Position numbers and translations under genes: made by a program | The notes under the pieces: generated by a model | The model's input: the letters and a program-made list of their open reading frames with translations, nothing else | Database searches by the model: none | What the model was told of the DNA's origin: nothing | Part shown: positions 1 through 9,270 of the stretch, piece after piece | Layout of the letters: the number at the start of each line of letters is the position of its first letter | Numbering within the stretch: position 1 is the stretch's first letter | Source of the DNA: Chamaecyparis obtusa | Taxonomy: Eukaryota > Streptophyta > Pinopsida > Cupressales > Cupressaceae | NCBI GenBank assembly: GCA_027943335.1 | Contig: BSBK01001162.1 | Coordinates: 1,664,001-1,728,000 of the forward strand | Direction: 5' to 3' | DNA length: 64,000 bases

Positions 1-1
1 T

Positions 2-511
2 GACATCCTTGATAGACAGATTAAGGACTTAAGGAAACATCTTGAGACTAGAAAGTGTTTGTACATTCAATGTACAAAATCTGAAAATATTTTAATCGAG
101 GATGAAAAGAAGATAAAAGAGAAGCAAGATGAAATTGTAGCAGAGACAAACTCTTTGTCGACCCTAAACATAAGGATTAAAACAATTGAGAATAAGATCA
201 AAAAATTATGTGATGAAATAAGGAATTTGAATGATGAGAAGAACAAGAAAATTATCAAAATAAACATCTTGAGAGAGAATGTCTCAATCAAGTTGACTAT
301 AATAGAAGAGCAGCTAGATGAATGTCTTACTGCTAAGACAACATTTCAAAAATTCAATTTTGAGTCCCTCCAAGCTTGTCAGATTGTAGCATATAGATTG
401 AGTACTTTACTTAATGTAGCAGAATCAATAAAGAAGGCATGGGAGAAAGATTTTGAGACTTGGAAGACAAATTTTGCAGATTGTGTTGCAAGCCTGCTAG
501 TTTTGCAATAA
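2..511 (+). CDS. Accessory coiled-coil ORF at 3' end of element P1 (partial)
   Basis: The frame is open from the window edge to a TAA at 509-511, so this is the C-terminal part of a longer protein (about 169 codons visible). It is rich in K, E, I and L with heptad-like spacing, predicting a long coiled coil, and ends in a less charged tail around NFESLQACQIVAY. No gag, protease, RT or integrase motif is present. It lies 290 bp upstream of a PPT and LTR, where SIRE-type Copia elements may carry an env-like or accessory ORF. The tail resembles the C-terminus of the Copia-C accessory ORF near 29503 (pattern LQ..L..N..W.K), suggesting a related protein. Function unknown. Any start at TTG 59 is artificial. 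Confidence 0.6.
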   Translation, partial: DILDRQIKDLRKHLETRKCLYIQCTKSENILIEDEKKIKEKQDEIVAETNSLSTLNIRIKTIENKIKKLCDEIRNLNDEKNKKIIKINILRENVSIKLTIIEEQLDECLTAKTTFQKFNFESLQACQIVAYRLSTLLNVAESIKKAWEKDFETWKTNFADCVASLLVLQ

Positions 512-800
512 GATAGTAAGGTAAAATTTTTGACACAATTTTTGTATATCCCTTTCCACCCTTCATTTTGTCATTGTGTTCAAAGGGGGAGAGATACTTA
601 GAAAATTGTCTATATTTGATAAGGAAGGATACTCATAGGGGGAGTTCTATGGAGTATTATGAAGTGTTATAGATTATGTGTATATTTTGAGGAGATATAA
701 GGATAGTATACTTATTTTATACTATGGCCACAATTTTGATACAAATTTTGAGATTTTGACTTGTACACTTAGCCAATTTTCTCATATGTTGCCACCAATG
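512..800 (+). other. P1 3' untranslated segment with extra purine tracts
   Basis: No ORF. Two polypurine stretches, near 583-596 (AAAGGGGGAGAG) and 637-645 (AGGGGGAG), precede the true PPT. Copia-A and Copia-C have similar extra tracts before their PPTs. Confidence 0.5.
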
Positions 801-814
801 AAAAAGGGGGAGAT
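801..814 (+). promoter_or_regulatory. Polypurine tract of P1
   Basis: AAAAAGGGGGAGAT directly abuts the LTR start TGTTGG at 815. This is the expected plus-strand primer site of an LTR retrotransposon. Confidence 0.85.
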
Positions 815-1802
815 TGTTGGCAATTTGGCTGAAGTATGTACATAGATGTTGTCATTATGGCTACATATGTTCCCTATGAAGAGCACATAAGCTGGAAAGT
901 AAGTATGGAAGATCGCAGAATAAAATTGTCTAAGTATGAAATAGTGATTTCGATAGAGCACTCGATACAGTTTGTTTTGGTGACATTCACTAGAGCATGA
1001 TCAGAGTTTGTACAATTGAACATAGACTCTATGGTGTCTAAGGATACTCCATCTCAATGTGCAAAAGAGTATAGATAGTATGGACAAAGTTATGACTATT
1101 TTACCGATGACAAAGTATAGCCGACAGTGCAATTTTGAAGACAAAACTAGTAAATGAATTAAGGGATTATTTTTCTTGTCAAAATAATGACTTAATATTG
1201 TAAAGAGATTACATCCTAGATGTTTACTCTTGGATAAAGATATGCAACCCGACAAGAGAAAGATATTATGTTTGTATCTTGTATAAATAAAGATGTATCG
1301 AACATACTTGAAATGTAACATGTAATATATGTAAATTGTGATAGTAGTGAATGTTGTTGATGTGAAGTTGTAAGTAGTACCAAATTGTAATCAATAAAAA
1401 TTTGTATTACTTTTTTGGGTAGTGAGCTCATCTGGTAATCATGTTTTGTATCTACAACTCCTAACAGGGTTGAGGCTTCTAACAAGGCCTATAGTCCCTT
1501 AACCAGGACTGATACACTATATGATTGTAACATGCTCCTAATAGGGTCAACATCCTTAACTAGATATCTTTTGATTAGTGGATCTTTGTGGGTACCATCC
1601 TCACCAGGGTTTTCCCTTGACCAAGGTTTCCTCAAGAAGATATCATGTGTTATGAGTTCTTTACATTTACTGTTATGTATGCTATTTAGTTTCTTATGCT
1701 TTGTATGCATTAAAGTAATCTGTTATATCCATAAGTGGGCAAAAGTAAATTTTTGTGAAATACTGATTCACCCCCCCCTCTCAGTATTTCCTATTTCTAA
1801 CA
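815..1802 (+). mobile_element. 3' LTR of Copia-like element P1
   Basis: 988 bp, starts TGTTGG after the PPT and ends TTCTAACA. The right flank (from 1803) is colinear with the Copia-A 5' LTR from 7661, so P1 inserted into the 3' LTR of Copia-A; ATACC at 1803-1807 would be the right copy of a 5-bp target duplication whose partner lies outside the window. The 3' part carries repeats of CTCCTAACAGGG/TTCTAACAAGG type (about 1455-1560) and a C-loop hairpin at 1757-1790. Open frames here are not coding. Confidence 0.85.
1757..1790 (+). other. LTR-terminal hairpin with C-rich loop (P1)
   Basis: Perfect 10-bp inverted repeat GAAATACTGA/TCAGTATTTC around the 14-nt loop TTCACCCCCCCCTC, ending 12 bp before the LTR terminus. 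Equivalent hairpins with other stems but the same loop occur in Copia-A, Copia-B and Copia-C. Confidence 0.75.
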
Positions 1803-2240
1803 ATACCAAAATGATAGGCACAACTCCTATACCAATATAATCTCTATCGGCTCTTCTAGATAAACACAGGAAACTGCAACTAGTGAATAGCGACTGCAAA
1901 AATTAACTTCTACTACACATCAGACTCTACGTCCATGAATGTAACAACACTAACATGTCTCCATCACATATCAAAACATACAAGGCTCCATGATAACTGT
2001 ACAAACAATCACTCATAGAACACTGCCTATAACTCTGTTAGGAACACTATTGACATAAGCTGCTACATAACTGTTTGTACTAACAATTAACCTCTACATC
2101 CATGATATCATGCTAATGACATGTCCATGCTACATATACTCAAATCTTGCTGCATAAGTCTTCAATGCATTCTAATTATCATATGTTGTCATCAATGACA
2201 AACATACAGTTAGCACTGGCTTACTAGAAAATCTCCAACA
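1803..2240 (-). repeat. 3' LTR of Copia-A, interrupted by P1
   Basis: Matches 7661-8098 of the 5' LTR over its full 438 bp. On the minus strand it starts TGTTGGAGATTTTC next to the PPT. The remaining ~870 bp expected from the 5' LTR lie beyond the P1 insertion, outside the window. Confidence 0.85.
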
Positions 2241-2252
2241 ATCTCCCCCTAT
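2241..2252 (-). promoter_or_regulatory. Polypurine tract of Copia-A
   Basis: Minus strand reads AGGGGGAGAT directly before the LTR start. Upstream (2420-2535) are further G-rich purine tracts, one beside the inverted repeat CTTTGACAT-CA-ATGTCAAAG. Confidence 0.8.
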
Positions 2253-2625
2253 GGAATTGATGGCAACATATGGAATGAAAAACACCACCAATCCAAATGA
2301 AAAATTCTTTTATAACATTCTCCATTTCCTCATCAAAACTCCACGAAGGATGAATCCTCCATCTACTGCAATATTCTTTAATATTCTTCATTTCCTCAGC
2401 TGAATTGCTTCCATGACTGAATACTACTCCCCCTTGCTGCTATATATTACTCCTCCTTAATTCTATATATAATCCCCCTTTAATACTATTTTTCATGACT
2501 ATATACTACTCCCCCTTTGACATCAATGTCAAAGGATGCCAAACATTTAAGCACCGATACTACTCCTGAAGTAGAGTAGTCAACCATCCATTAGTCACCG
2601 AGGATTGATGCTCTCTCCACTTTCT

Positions 2626-3414
2626 CTAATCAAAATTAGAGAAGGGATTTACTCCCACCTTCTCCCTGAGATACTCAAAATTATCCTTTGGTAAAGGCTT
2701 TGTGAATATATCTGCTAGCTATTCCTTTGTACTCAGATAATCCAATTTGACTTCTTTCTTTGCCACTTTCTCTCTTAGGAAGTGATACTTAATCTCTATG
2801 TGTTTTGTCTTTGCATGCATCACATGATTCTTTGACATGTTGATAGTGCTAGTGTTATCACAATGAATAAAAATAGGATAATCAATCTGAATTTCAAAAT
2901 CCTTTATCATCTACTTGATCCAAATAATTGTAGAACAATTCAAAGCTACTGCAACATATTTTTCTTCTGCTGTTGACTGAGAAATACAATTCTGCTTCTT
3001 GCTTGTCCAAGTGACAAGTTTTTCACCATGAAACATTTCTCCTCTTGATGTACTCTTTCTATCATCCATGCATCCTTCCCAATCTGCATCTTTATATACA
3101 TTAATCTCAACATTCTCTAAATTAGGATACCATAGACCATAATCTATAGTGCCCCTCAAATATCTAAATATTCTCTTTACTACCATGAGGTGACTTTGTT
3201 TAGGCTCTACTAAAAATCTTCCAACTATGCCAACTGCATTAGAAATATCAGGTCTAGATTGAGTAAGATATATGATTTTACCAATCATAGACTTGTACAA
3301 TGTTATATCTACCACTGGAGAATAATCTTCTTTTGTAAGCTTGCATCCTGTTATCATAGGTGTACTCACTGGCTTGCAATCATCCATCTTGAACTTCTTC
3401 AGTATCTCTTTCAC
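2626..3414 (-). pseudogene. Copia-A RT C-terminus and RNase H
   Basis: Reads through K-P-V-S-T-P-M, Y-K-S-M-I-G-K and S-R-P-D-I to RNase H motifs: DADWEG (normally TDADWAG), DRKSTS, STAEEKYVA, CDNTSTINMSKN, TKHIEIKYHFLRE and, after a stop, LADIFTKPLPKDNFEYLR. Stops at 2911-2913 (WIK*MIKD) and about 2716-2718 (KE*LADIF) are TAG where CAG is expected. The frame ends with TAG at 2626-2628. RNase H removes the RNA strand during reverse transcription. Inactive. Confidence 0.85.
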
Positions 3415-4163
3415 ATACTTAGACTAATTAATGAAAATACCTTTCTCTGTCTACTACACATTTAATCCCAAAAATTATTTGATAGGTCCAATCATGCTCA
3501 TCTCAAACTCGCTTTGCATCTCCTTAGAAAATTCTGCACTAAGTTTGTCATTACCCACAAATATAATGTCATCAAAAAATATAGCTAAAAGTAGTAAACC
3601 TTCAGATTTCTCTCTTATAAATATAGTACAATCTGTTGCTCCTTTCTTGAATCCAAATTTTCTAGATATCCATCAAGTCTCTCATACCAAGCTCTAGGGG
3701 CTTGCTTAAGTCCATAGAGGGCTTTCTTCAATTTGCATACCATATCAGGCCTATTTGATAAGGTGAATCCTTCTGGCTACTCAATATATACTTCTTCCTT
3801 TAACTCTCCATTCAAGAATGATGACTTAGTATCCATCTGATAAACTTTGAAGTTTTTGAATGTTGCATAAGCTAGAAACAACTTAATGGCTTCTAATCTT
3901 CTCACAAGTACAAATGTGTCTAAATAATCAGTACCTTCTCTTTGCGCATATCCCTTACATACTAACCTTTCTTTATTCCTTACTACTGTACCATCTTCAT
4001 TCATCTTGTTTCTAAATATCCACTTGGTTCCAATCACATTTTTATCAGCAGGTCTTGGGACCAATTCCCAAGTATCATTCTTAATAATCTGATCTAGTTC
4101 TTCTTTCATAGAATCATGCTAGTCTGAATTATTACATGCATCTTCAACACTTAAAGGTTCAAT
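3415..4163 (-). pseudogene. Copia-A reverse transcriptase, N-terminal and central part
   Basis: Contains DTWELVPRP, NVIGTKWIFRNKMNE, RLVCKGYAQREGTDY and QMDTKSSFLNGE (normally QMDVKSAFLNG), then a TAG at 3777-3779 in VYIE*PEGF where Copia RTs have Q. Beyond it KAPRAWYE-like sequence is recognisable but stop-rich. The catalytic YVDD is FFDD (3568-3579, IFFDDIIFVGND), so the first Y is lost while both aspartates remain. Upstream stops at 4110-4163 separate it from the integrase linker. Confidence 0.85.
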
Positions 4164-5122
4164 CTAAGATGGTAAACATATCACTTCATTTCCTATTGAA
4201 CTCTTTTCTTTTGATCTTGTTGTGACTTTTCTACTCTGATCTCCAATGATGTCATCCTTAGAGTGATATCTTGATGTAAACTTTGGAACTTTAGGTGATA
4301 TTGTCTCATCTACCTTTTGAGTTTCTTCTTCACTTTTTTTAGGGTCATTGAATAATACATCAATACTGTCAAACATCTCTTCAACAACTGTCTCACTAGT
4401 GGAAGGACTGGGTTCTTCTTCAATCATAGGTGCATAATCATGATATCTTTCTTGGATCATAAAATTTTCATCAATCTTGACATGAGCACTTTCAATGATC
4501 ATCTTCAATCTCAATTAAAACATTTATAAGCTTTTCTTTTAGTAGAGTAGCCAAGGAAAATACCTTCATCACTTCTTGCATCAAACTTGCCTATTGCTTC
4601 ATCCCTCTTGATGTAGCACTTGCTTCCAAAGATTCTGAAGTATTTTACTGTGGGAACATTACCAAACCATATCTCATAAGGTGTCTTTTCTGCACTAGGC
4701 CTCAATTGTATTCTATTGATGGTATAGACTATTGTATTGACTACATCTCTCCAATGGGTGTGTGCAACTTTTCCTTCAATCATGATGGTGCATGCTGTAT
4801 CAAGGATGATCCTATTCCTTCTCTCTACAATCCCATTCTTTTGAGGGGTTCTAGGTGCACTCAATTGTCTCTTTATGCCATGTTCTTCATAGTACTCATA
4901 GAATCTATCAGAGGTGAATCCTCCTCCTCTATCCAATCTTAGACACTTTATCTTTAGTCCAGATTCATTCTCAACCTTAGCTTTGAATATTTTGAACTTC
5001 TCAAATGCTTCTAACTTATCTTTCAAGAATTCAACCCACATCATTCTATAATAATCATCAACAAATAAAATGAAATACCTTTCACCATAGTATGATCTTA
5101 TTTGAGTTGGTCCACATAGGTC
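4164..5122 (-). pseudogene. Copia-A integrase and linker
   Basis: Integrase core with FVDDYYRMMW (first D), CLRLDRGGGF (second D; normally LRSDRGGEF) and PQKNGIVERRN (catalytic E), followed by TPYEIWFG, FGSKCYIKRDE, GKFDARSDEGIFLGYS and KAYKCFN. The last three are typical of SIRE/Tork-like Copia. A TGA at 4511-4513 and a shift of frame separate the core from the acidic linker (4164-4514, ESAHVKIDE to KVTTRSKEKSS). The DDE triad is intact, so this is the best preserved domain. Confidence 0.85.
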
Positions 5123-6736
5123 TTAATGAATCAGATCCAACTTGTTCTCTGTTGAATTATGCTTTCTTCTGAATGAATTCATCACATGCTTTCCCATCAC
5201 ACATTCCCTACAAATAGTATCAACTAGCTTTGCCATGCTGGGTAGATCTCTTACTACCTTTACATTGCTTATCTTTACTATGTTATCAATATTGATATGA
5301 CATAGTCTTTTATGACATAGCCAACAGTCATCTAATTTAGCAAAAAAACAACTTGCTTCTGAATTGAGCTGAAAAACATTACCTTTAGTCTTTGAACCTG
5401 ATGCAACCATTACACCATCATTGGTGTTAATGATGCACTTGTTGTCTTTGAACTCCAACCTATAACCTTTTTCAAGTAACTGCCCAACACTAAGAAGGTT
5501 ATGCTGCAAACCATCTACATAAAGAACATCATCAATGTTGTTATTTCCATCCAATGTGATATATCCTCTACCAATGATAGGTTTGGGAGTGTTATCTCCA
5601 AATCTAATCATGCCACCTTTGTATTTGTCCAGATGATCAAATTTGTCTTTATCCCCTGTCATATGATGTGAACAACCGCTATCTATAATCCAATCTGTCC
5701 TTATGTCTTCTTGTGAAATCAATGCTAGCTCTTGTTCCTTTTTCTCATCTTCACAATCCATCTCATCAAATATCTTCTCCATAATAGCAATGAATCCAAT
5801 TTCATCTTCAACTGAATCATCATTAGAAATTCTATCACCAGCATAGTAACATTCTTTTGTATACTTAGGCTTGTAGTTAGTTCTAAATTTCTTAACTCTT
5901 GTAGGACACTTAGATGCAAAGTGACCAATCTTATTACATGAGAAACATTTGAATGGTATCTGACCTTCATACTTTCCTTTTCCTTTTCTTTCTTTCTTAG
6001 AAATCATAGAAATAATATCATCTATCTCTTTATCTTCATCTTCATCATCAAAATTAATAGAAGTGTTTAAAGATTTCTTACCATGGACTGATGCTTTGAA
6101 AGCTGTCTCACTTTTAGGCTCTGTCTTCAATCTTGAAATCTCAAAAGCTAAAATTTTGTTGATCAAGATTTCTCTCTTGAAATTTGTTGTAAGCTGTATG
6201 GTCTCATCAAGGATGTTGATCTTGTTTTCATACTTTGCTATAAGAGTAGTCATCAACTTATCCATAATGTCTTCCTCCGAGATCTCTCCACCATTGTTCC
6301 TGATTCTAGCAACTGATTCATCAATCCTTTGGTTGTAAGCTCTAATGTCTTCTTCAAGTAGCATCTCTAATGCATTGTATCTTTTCTTCCATGTATTTTT
6401 TTGCGCATTATTTTCTTGTGTATCTCCTTCAAACATGTCTTCTAGGTGCTTTCATATCTTGTAAGTTGTGTCTACTTTCTTTATCTCTGAAAACTCACTA
6501 TCAGATAAGGTGCTGATAAGGGCTTCTTTGGCTATAGCATTCTAATGGAACAAATCCTTTTTCTTTCTAGTAGCATCTTCCTTTGCAAGATCTGCTAGAG
6601 AGGGGATCTTAACTTCCTTGATAGACATTTCAAAAACTTCAAAAGCAATGCACTACAAATGTGTCACCATTTTTTCCTTTCAATCAAGATAGTTCTCTCC
6701 ATCAAACTTAGGACTATCTTTTCTAAAGAATGTCAT
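5123..6736 (-). pseudogene. Copia-A gag, protease and pre-integrase domain
   Basis: Starts at ATG 6736-6734, 43 bp inside the PBS. The first ~100 codons (KFDGENYLD*KEKMVTHL) carry four stops at conserved W or Q positions. From 6436 the frame is open: gag with a zinc knuckle C-F-S-C-NKIG-H-FASK-C, an acidic spacer, aspartic protease motif IIDSGCSHHMTGD, then the GAG-pre-integrase motif LCHKRLCHINIDNI and CRECVMGK. The TAA at 5123-5125 interrupts a frame that continues into the integrase. Confidence 0.85.
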
Positions 6737-6778
6737 CTGATCAACCTCAAGCTGTTAAAATTTCTCTCCGAGGCACTT

Positions 6779-6792
6779 GGCTCTGATACCAA
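6779..6792 (-). promoter_or_regulatory. Primer-binding site of Copia-A (initiator tRNA-Met type)
   Basis: Minus strand TTGGTATCAGAGCC one base after the LTR end CCTAACA. Its core TGGTATCAGAGC is the usual plant iMet PBS. Confidence 0.9.
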
Positions 6793-6793
6793 T

Positions 6794-8098
6794 TGTTAGG
6801 AATAGTCCCAAGAGATAACTAAGAGGGGGGGGGGGTGAATTAGTTATCTACAAGTTTCAATTCTTTATGTAATTAAGTATTCTTAAACTTTAAGCATAAA
6901 CACAATGAAAGAACACTTGAACACAACACCAATATTTTGGTTACGGGGAAACCCAAATAGGTAAAAACCCCAGTGGCAATTAACACCCACCAATAAACTG
7001 CACTAGAGTATAATGATCCTTGTTAGAAGATGTTACAACCCTGTTAGGAGTTGATCTTTAAAATGCAATAAGTATAGTGACCTAGTTAAAGGTCAGACCC
7101 TGTTAGGAGTCTTTTATGATTGACCCTATTAGGGGTGAGGATGCACTATCCGAGAGCTCACTGCTCAAAGGGGTGAAGGCTGCAACCTTTTGAATAATAG
7201 ATTTACACTATATATGGATCTTGGTGAATCATAGACCTATTGTCTTGATCAGTTCCAATGAATAGCACACTTTATCTTTTCTATCACATAGACCTCTTGT
7301 TGATGACACAATACTTCACACTCTCTGCTATGCTCTAATATTTCATCTCAATGCCATACTTCTAGCAATCACAAATGAACGGCTATATGTATCTTTCCTC
7401 TAAATGATATAATCAGGTCATCCTATTAGAAACACCTTGAAATCATATTATAGAAACAATAAAACTCTCCAATGAAATCTTTTTCAGCTCTACTAAGCAC
7501 ACAACACAAAATTGGACCTATCCAAATCAATAAGTGTAGACGCACGCTACACACTATCGGCTCTACCAAATTAATTGATACTTTCTTCTCAAGCTGAATT
7601 ACATCATGCACTCTTAACCAAACATTCTTAACTCTTCTCCAATCACCAATCCAAGAACGTATACCGAAATGATAGGCACAACTCTTGTACCAATATAATC
7701 TCTGTTGGCTCTTCTGGATAAACATAGGAAATTGCAACTGGTGAATAGCATCCATATAACTTAACTTCTAATGCACATCAAACTTTGCATCCATGATTGT
7801 AACAACACTAACATGTCTCCATCACATATCCAAATGCATAAGGCTCCATGATAACTGTACGGGCAATCACTCACAGAACACTGCCTGTAACTCTATCAGG
7901 AACACTACTGACACAAGCTGCTACATAACTATCTATACTAACAATTAACCTCTAGGTCCATGATATCATGCTAATAACATGTCCATGCTACATATACTCA
8001 AATATTTCTACATTAGTCTTCAATGCATGCTACTTAACATATGTTGTCATCAATGAAAAACATACAGTCAACACTAGCTTGCTGGAAAATCTCCAACA
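6794..8098 (-). repeat. 5' LTR of Copia-A
   Basis: 1305 bp, minus strand TGTTGGAGATTTTC...TTCCTAACA. Near its 3' end is a perfect 10-bp hairpin (6813-6822 with 6840-6849) around a G/C homopolymer loop. Between about 6950 and 7140 are the motifs GTTACGGGGAAACCC, CCCTGTTAGGAGT and CCCTATTAGGGG, shared with the other Copia LTRs of the window. The ORF at 7426-7755 on the minus strand is not a recognisable protein. Confidence 0.85.
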
Positions 8099-9190
8099 GT
8101 TTCTTCTTTGCCTGCAAGGTATCTAGCTGTGTGGCCATGTTGTTGATATCTTTCTTAAAATTAAACAAGAGATGCGTTATCTCTATTCTGGAAGTGCCTT
8201 CACCATTTTTCTTTCCCGTCGTGGACCTATATCCCCTTGCTCTCTAACTGATAGCTCTAGAGTACTTGAGGCATACCTTTTCTATATCATCCCATGTAGA
8301 TTGGGTTATATCACCTCTTGCCATCAAGTCTAGTGCTTTAGTGCATCCATCTTGTATGCCTCTTGGAAAGAGAAGCTTTTGAGATTCTTTATTAATCACA
8401 TGCTCTATATTCCTTTGTAGAGTAAACATGAACTGTGACACATAGTCCTCGAGAGTCTCATCCTCTTTTTGTGACATTTTAAATATTTTTTTCCCTCGCA
8501 TATTGGTTCCTTGATAATACTCCTTATATTTAAGTAAGAATGCAGCCTGCATTTTTGCCTAATCATGGACAACATCCCACCCCAAGCCCATAAACAACCG
8601 CAATGTAGACTCCTTAAGAGTCATAGGAAAGAGTTTGAGCTTGTGAGCATCAGTGGTGTAGTCATAAATCCTATAGAGGATATCAAACTCAAAGATAAAG
8701 GTATCTGGATCTTCTATCACAACACCATAGAACTTTGGAAGGGCAGAGGAAGTTATATTTTAAGGTTGTTATTGTCTCACTGGTTAGTGATGGGAAATGG
8801 AAATGTGGTAGGATTTTCCATCCTTGGAGGGTTTATAGGATGCAAAGGAGGTGGATGATGTGGTTGATAGATGACTAGTTGTAAAGATTTTTCCTATCTA
8901 ATAGGATTTTCAGGGAATCGAGCTCTTAGATGAGAGAAGGCTTCAGCAAATGCATTAATTTCAGGTTGCTCTTCAAAGGAAACAAGGCATTCTTCTTCAG
9001 AGGATGAGGATGAGGATGTAGTCTTAGGTGGTTCAATGGTAGCATCAACAAATGGGCTCTCATCTTCAAATGGATGATTGGATTGATTTGGAAAGTACCT
9101 TCCTCTAGCATATCTTCTTTTATTATGCATGTATCTAGTAGGAAGTGATGCAAATTTCAATGTTTCTCAAAATGAAATGTCTTCTACTCA
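8099..9190 (-). pseudogene. G0: Ty3-type gag remnant, minus strand
   Basis: Minus-strand pieces in order are KFASLPTRYMHNKRRYARG (9160 on), an acidic serine-rich stretch, IYDYTTDAHKLKLFPMTLKE with RLFMGLGW (another frame, ~8590-8700), then FLLKYKEYYQGTNMRGKKIF and MSQKEDETLEDYVSQF (8244-8552), the heart of a retrotransposon gag domain. Frameshifts break it. The gag continues to 8099, where Copia-A was inserted, so the rest of G0 lies left of the window. Confidence 0.7.
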
Positions 9191-9248
9191 AAGTTGGAAA
9201 TAAAATAAAATATTAGGAATGGCTTAGTGAGGACTAGGTTTGGCACCA

Positions 9249-9266
9249 TCCCCAACAATGATGCCA
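9249..9266 (-). promoter_or_regulatory. Decayed primer-binding site of G0 (tRNA-Asp type)
   Basis: Minus strand TGGCATCATTGTTGGGGA differs from the usual tRNA-Asp PBS TGGCGCCGTTGCCGGGGA at five positions, all C-to-T or G-to-A. It sits just inside a plausible LTR end at 9271 (TGATCAC on the plus strand), with gag following at the expected side. Confidence 0.65.
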
Positions 9267-9270
9267 AAAA

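Larger units (their letters stand above)
1803..8098 (-). mobile_element. Copia-A: SIRE/Tork-like Copia retrotransposon, minus strand
   Basis: Order on the minus strand is 5' LTR (8098-6794), iMet PBS, gag, protease, pre-integrase, integrase, RT, RNase H, PPT and 3' LTR (from 2240), the standard Copia order with integrase before RT. The 3' LTR is cut at 1803 by P1. The right flank is a Ty3 gag, so Copia-A inserted into G0. The first 438 bp of the two LTRs align without net length change at roughly 90 % identity by eye, so the insertion is old. The coding region has many stops and at least one frameshift. Confidence 0.85.

Noticed and set aside
59..511. Calling the P1 ORF an envelope protein
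   Set aside because: No signal peptide or transmembrane segment is visible; position alone is not enough.
1001..1485. Minus-strand ORFs in the P1 LTR
   Set aside because: No protein-like features and wholly inside an LTR.
8565..8858. Plus-strand 97-codon ORF
   Set aside because: Lies opposite the G0 gag (LKLFPMTLKE) on the minus strand; antisense shadow.
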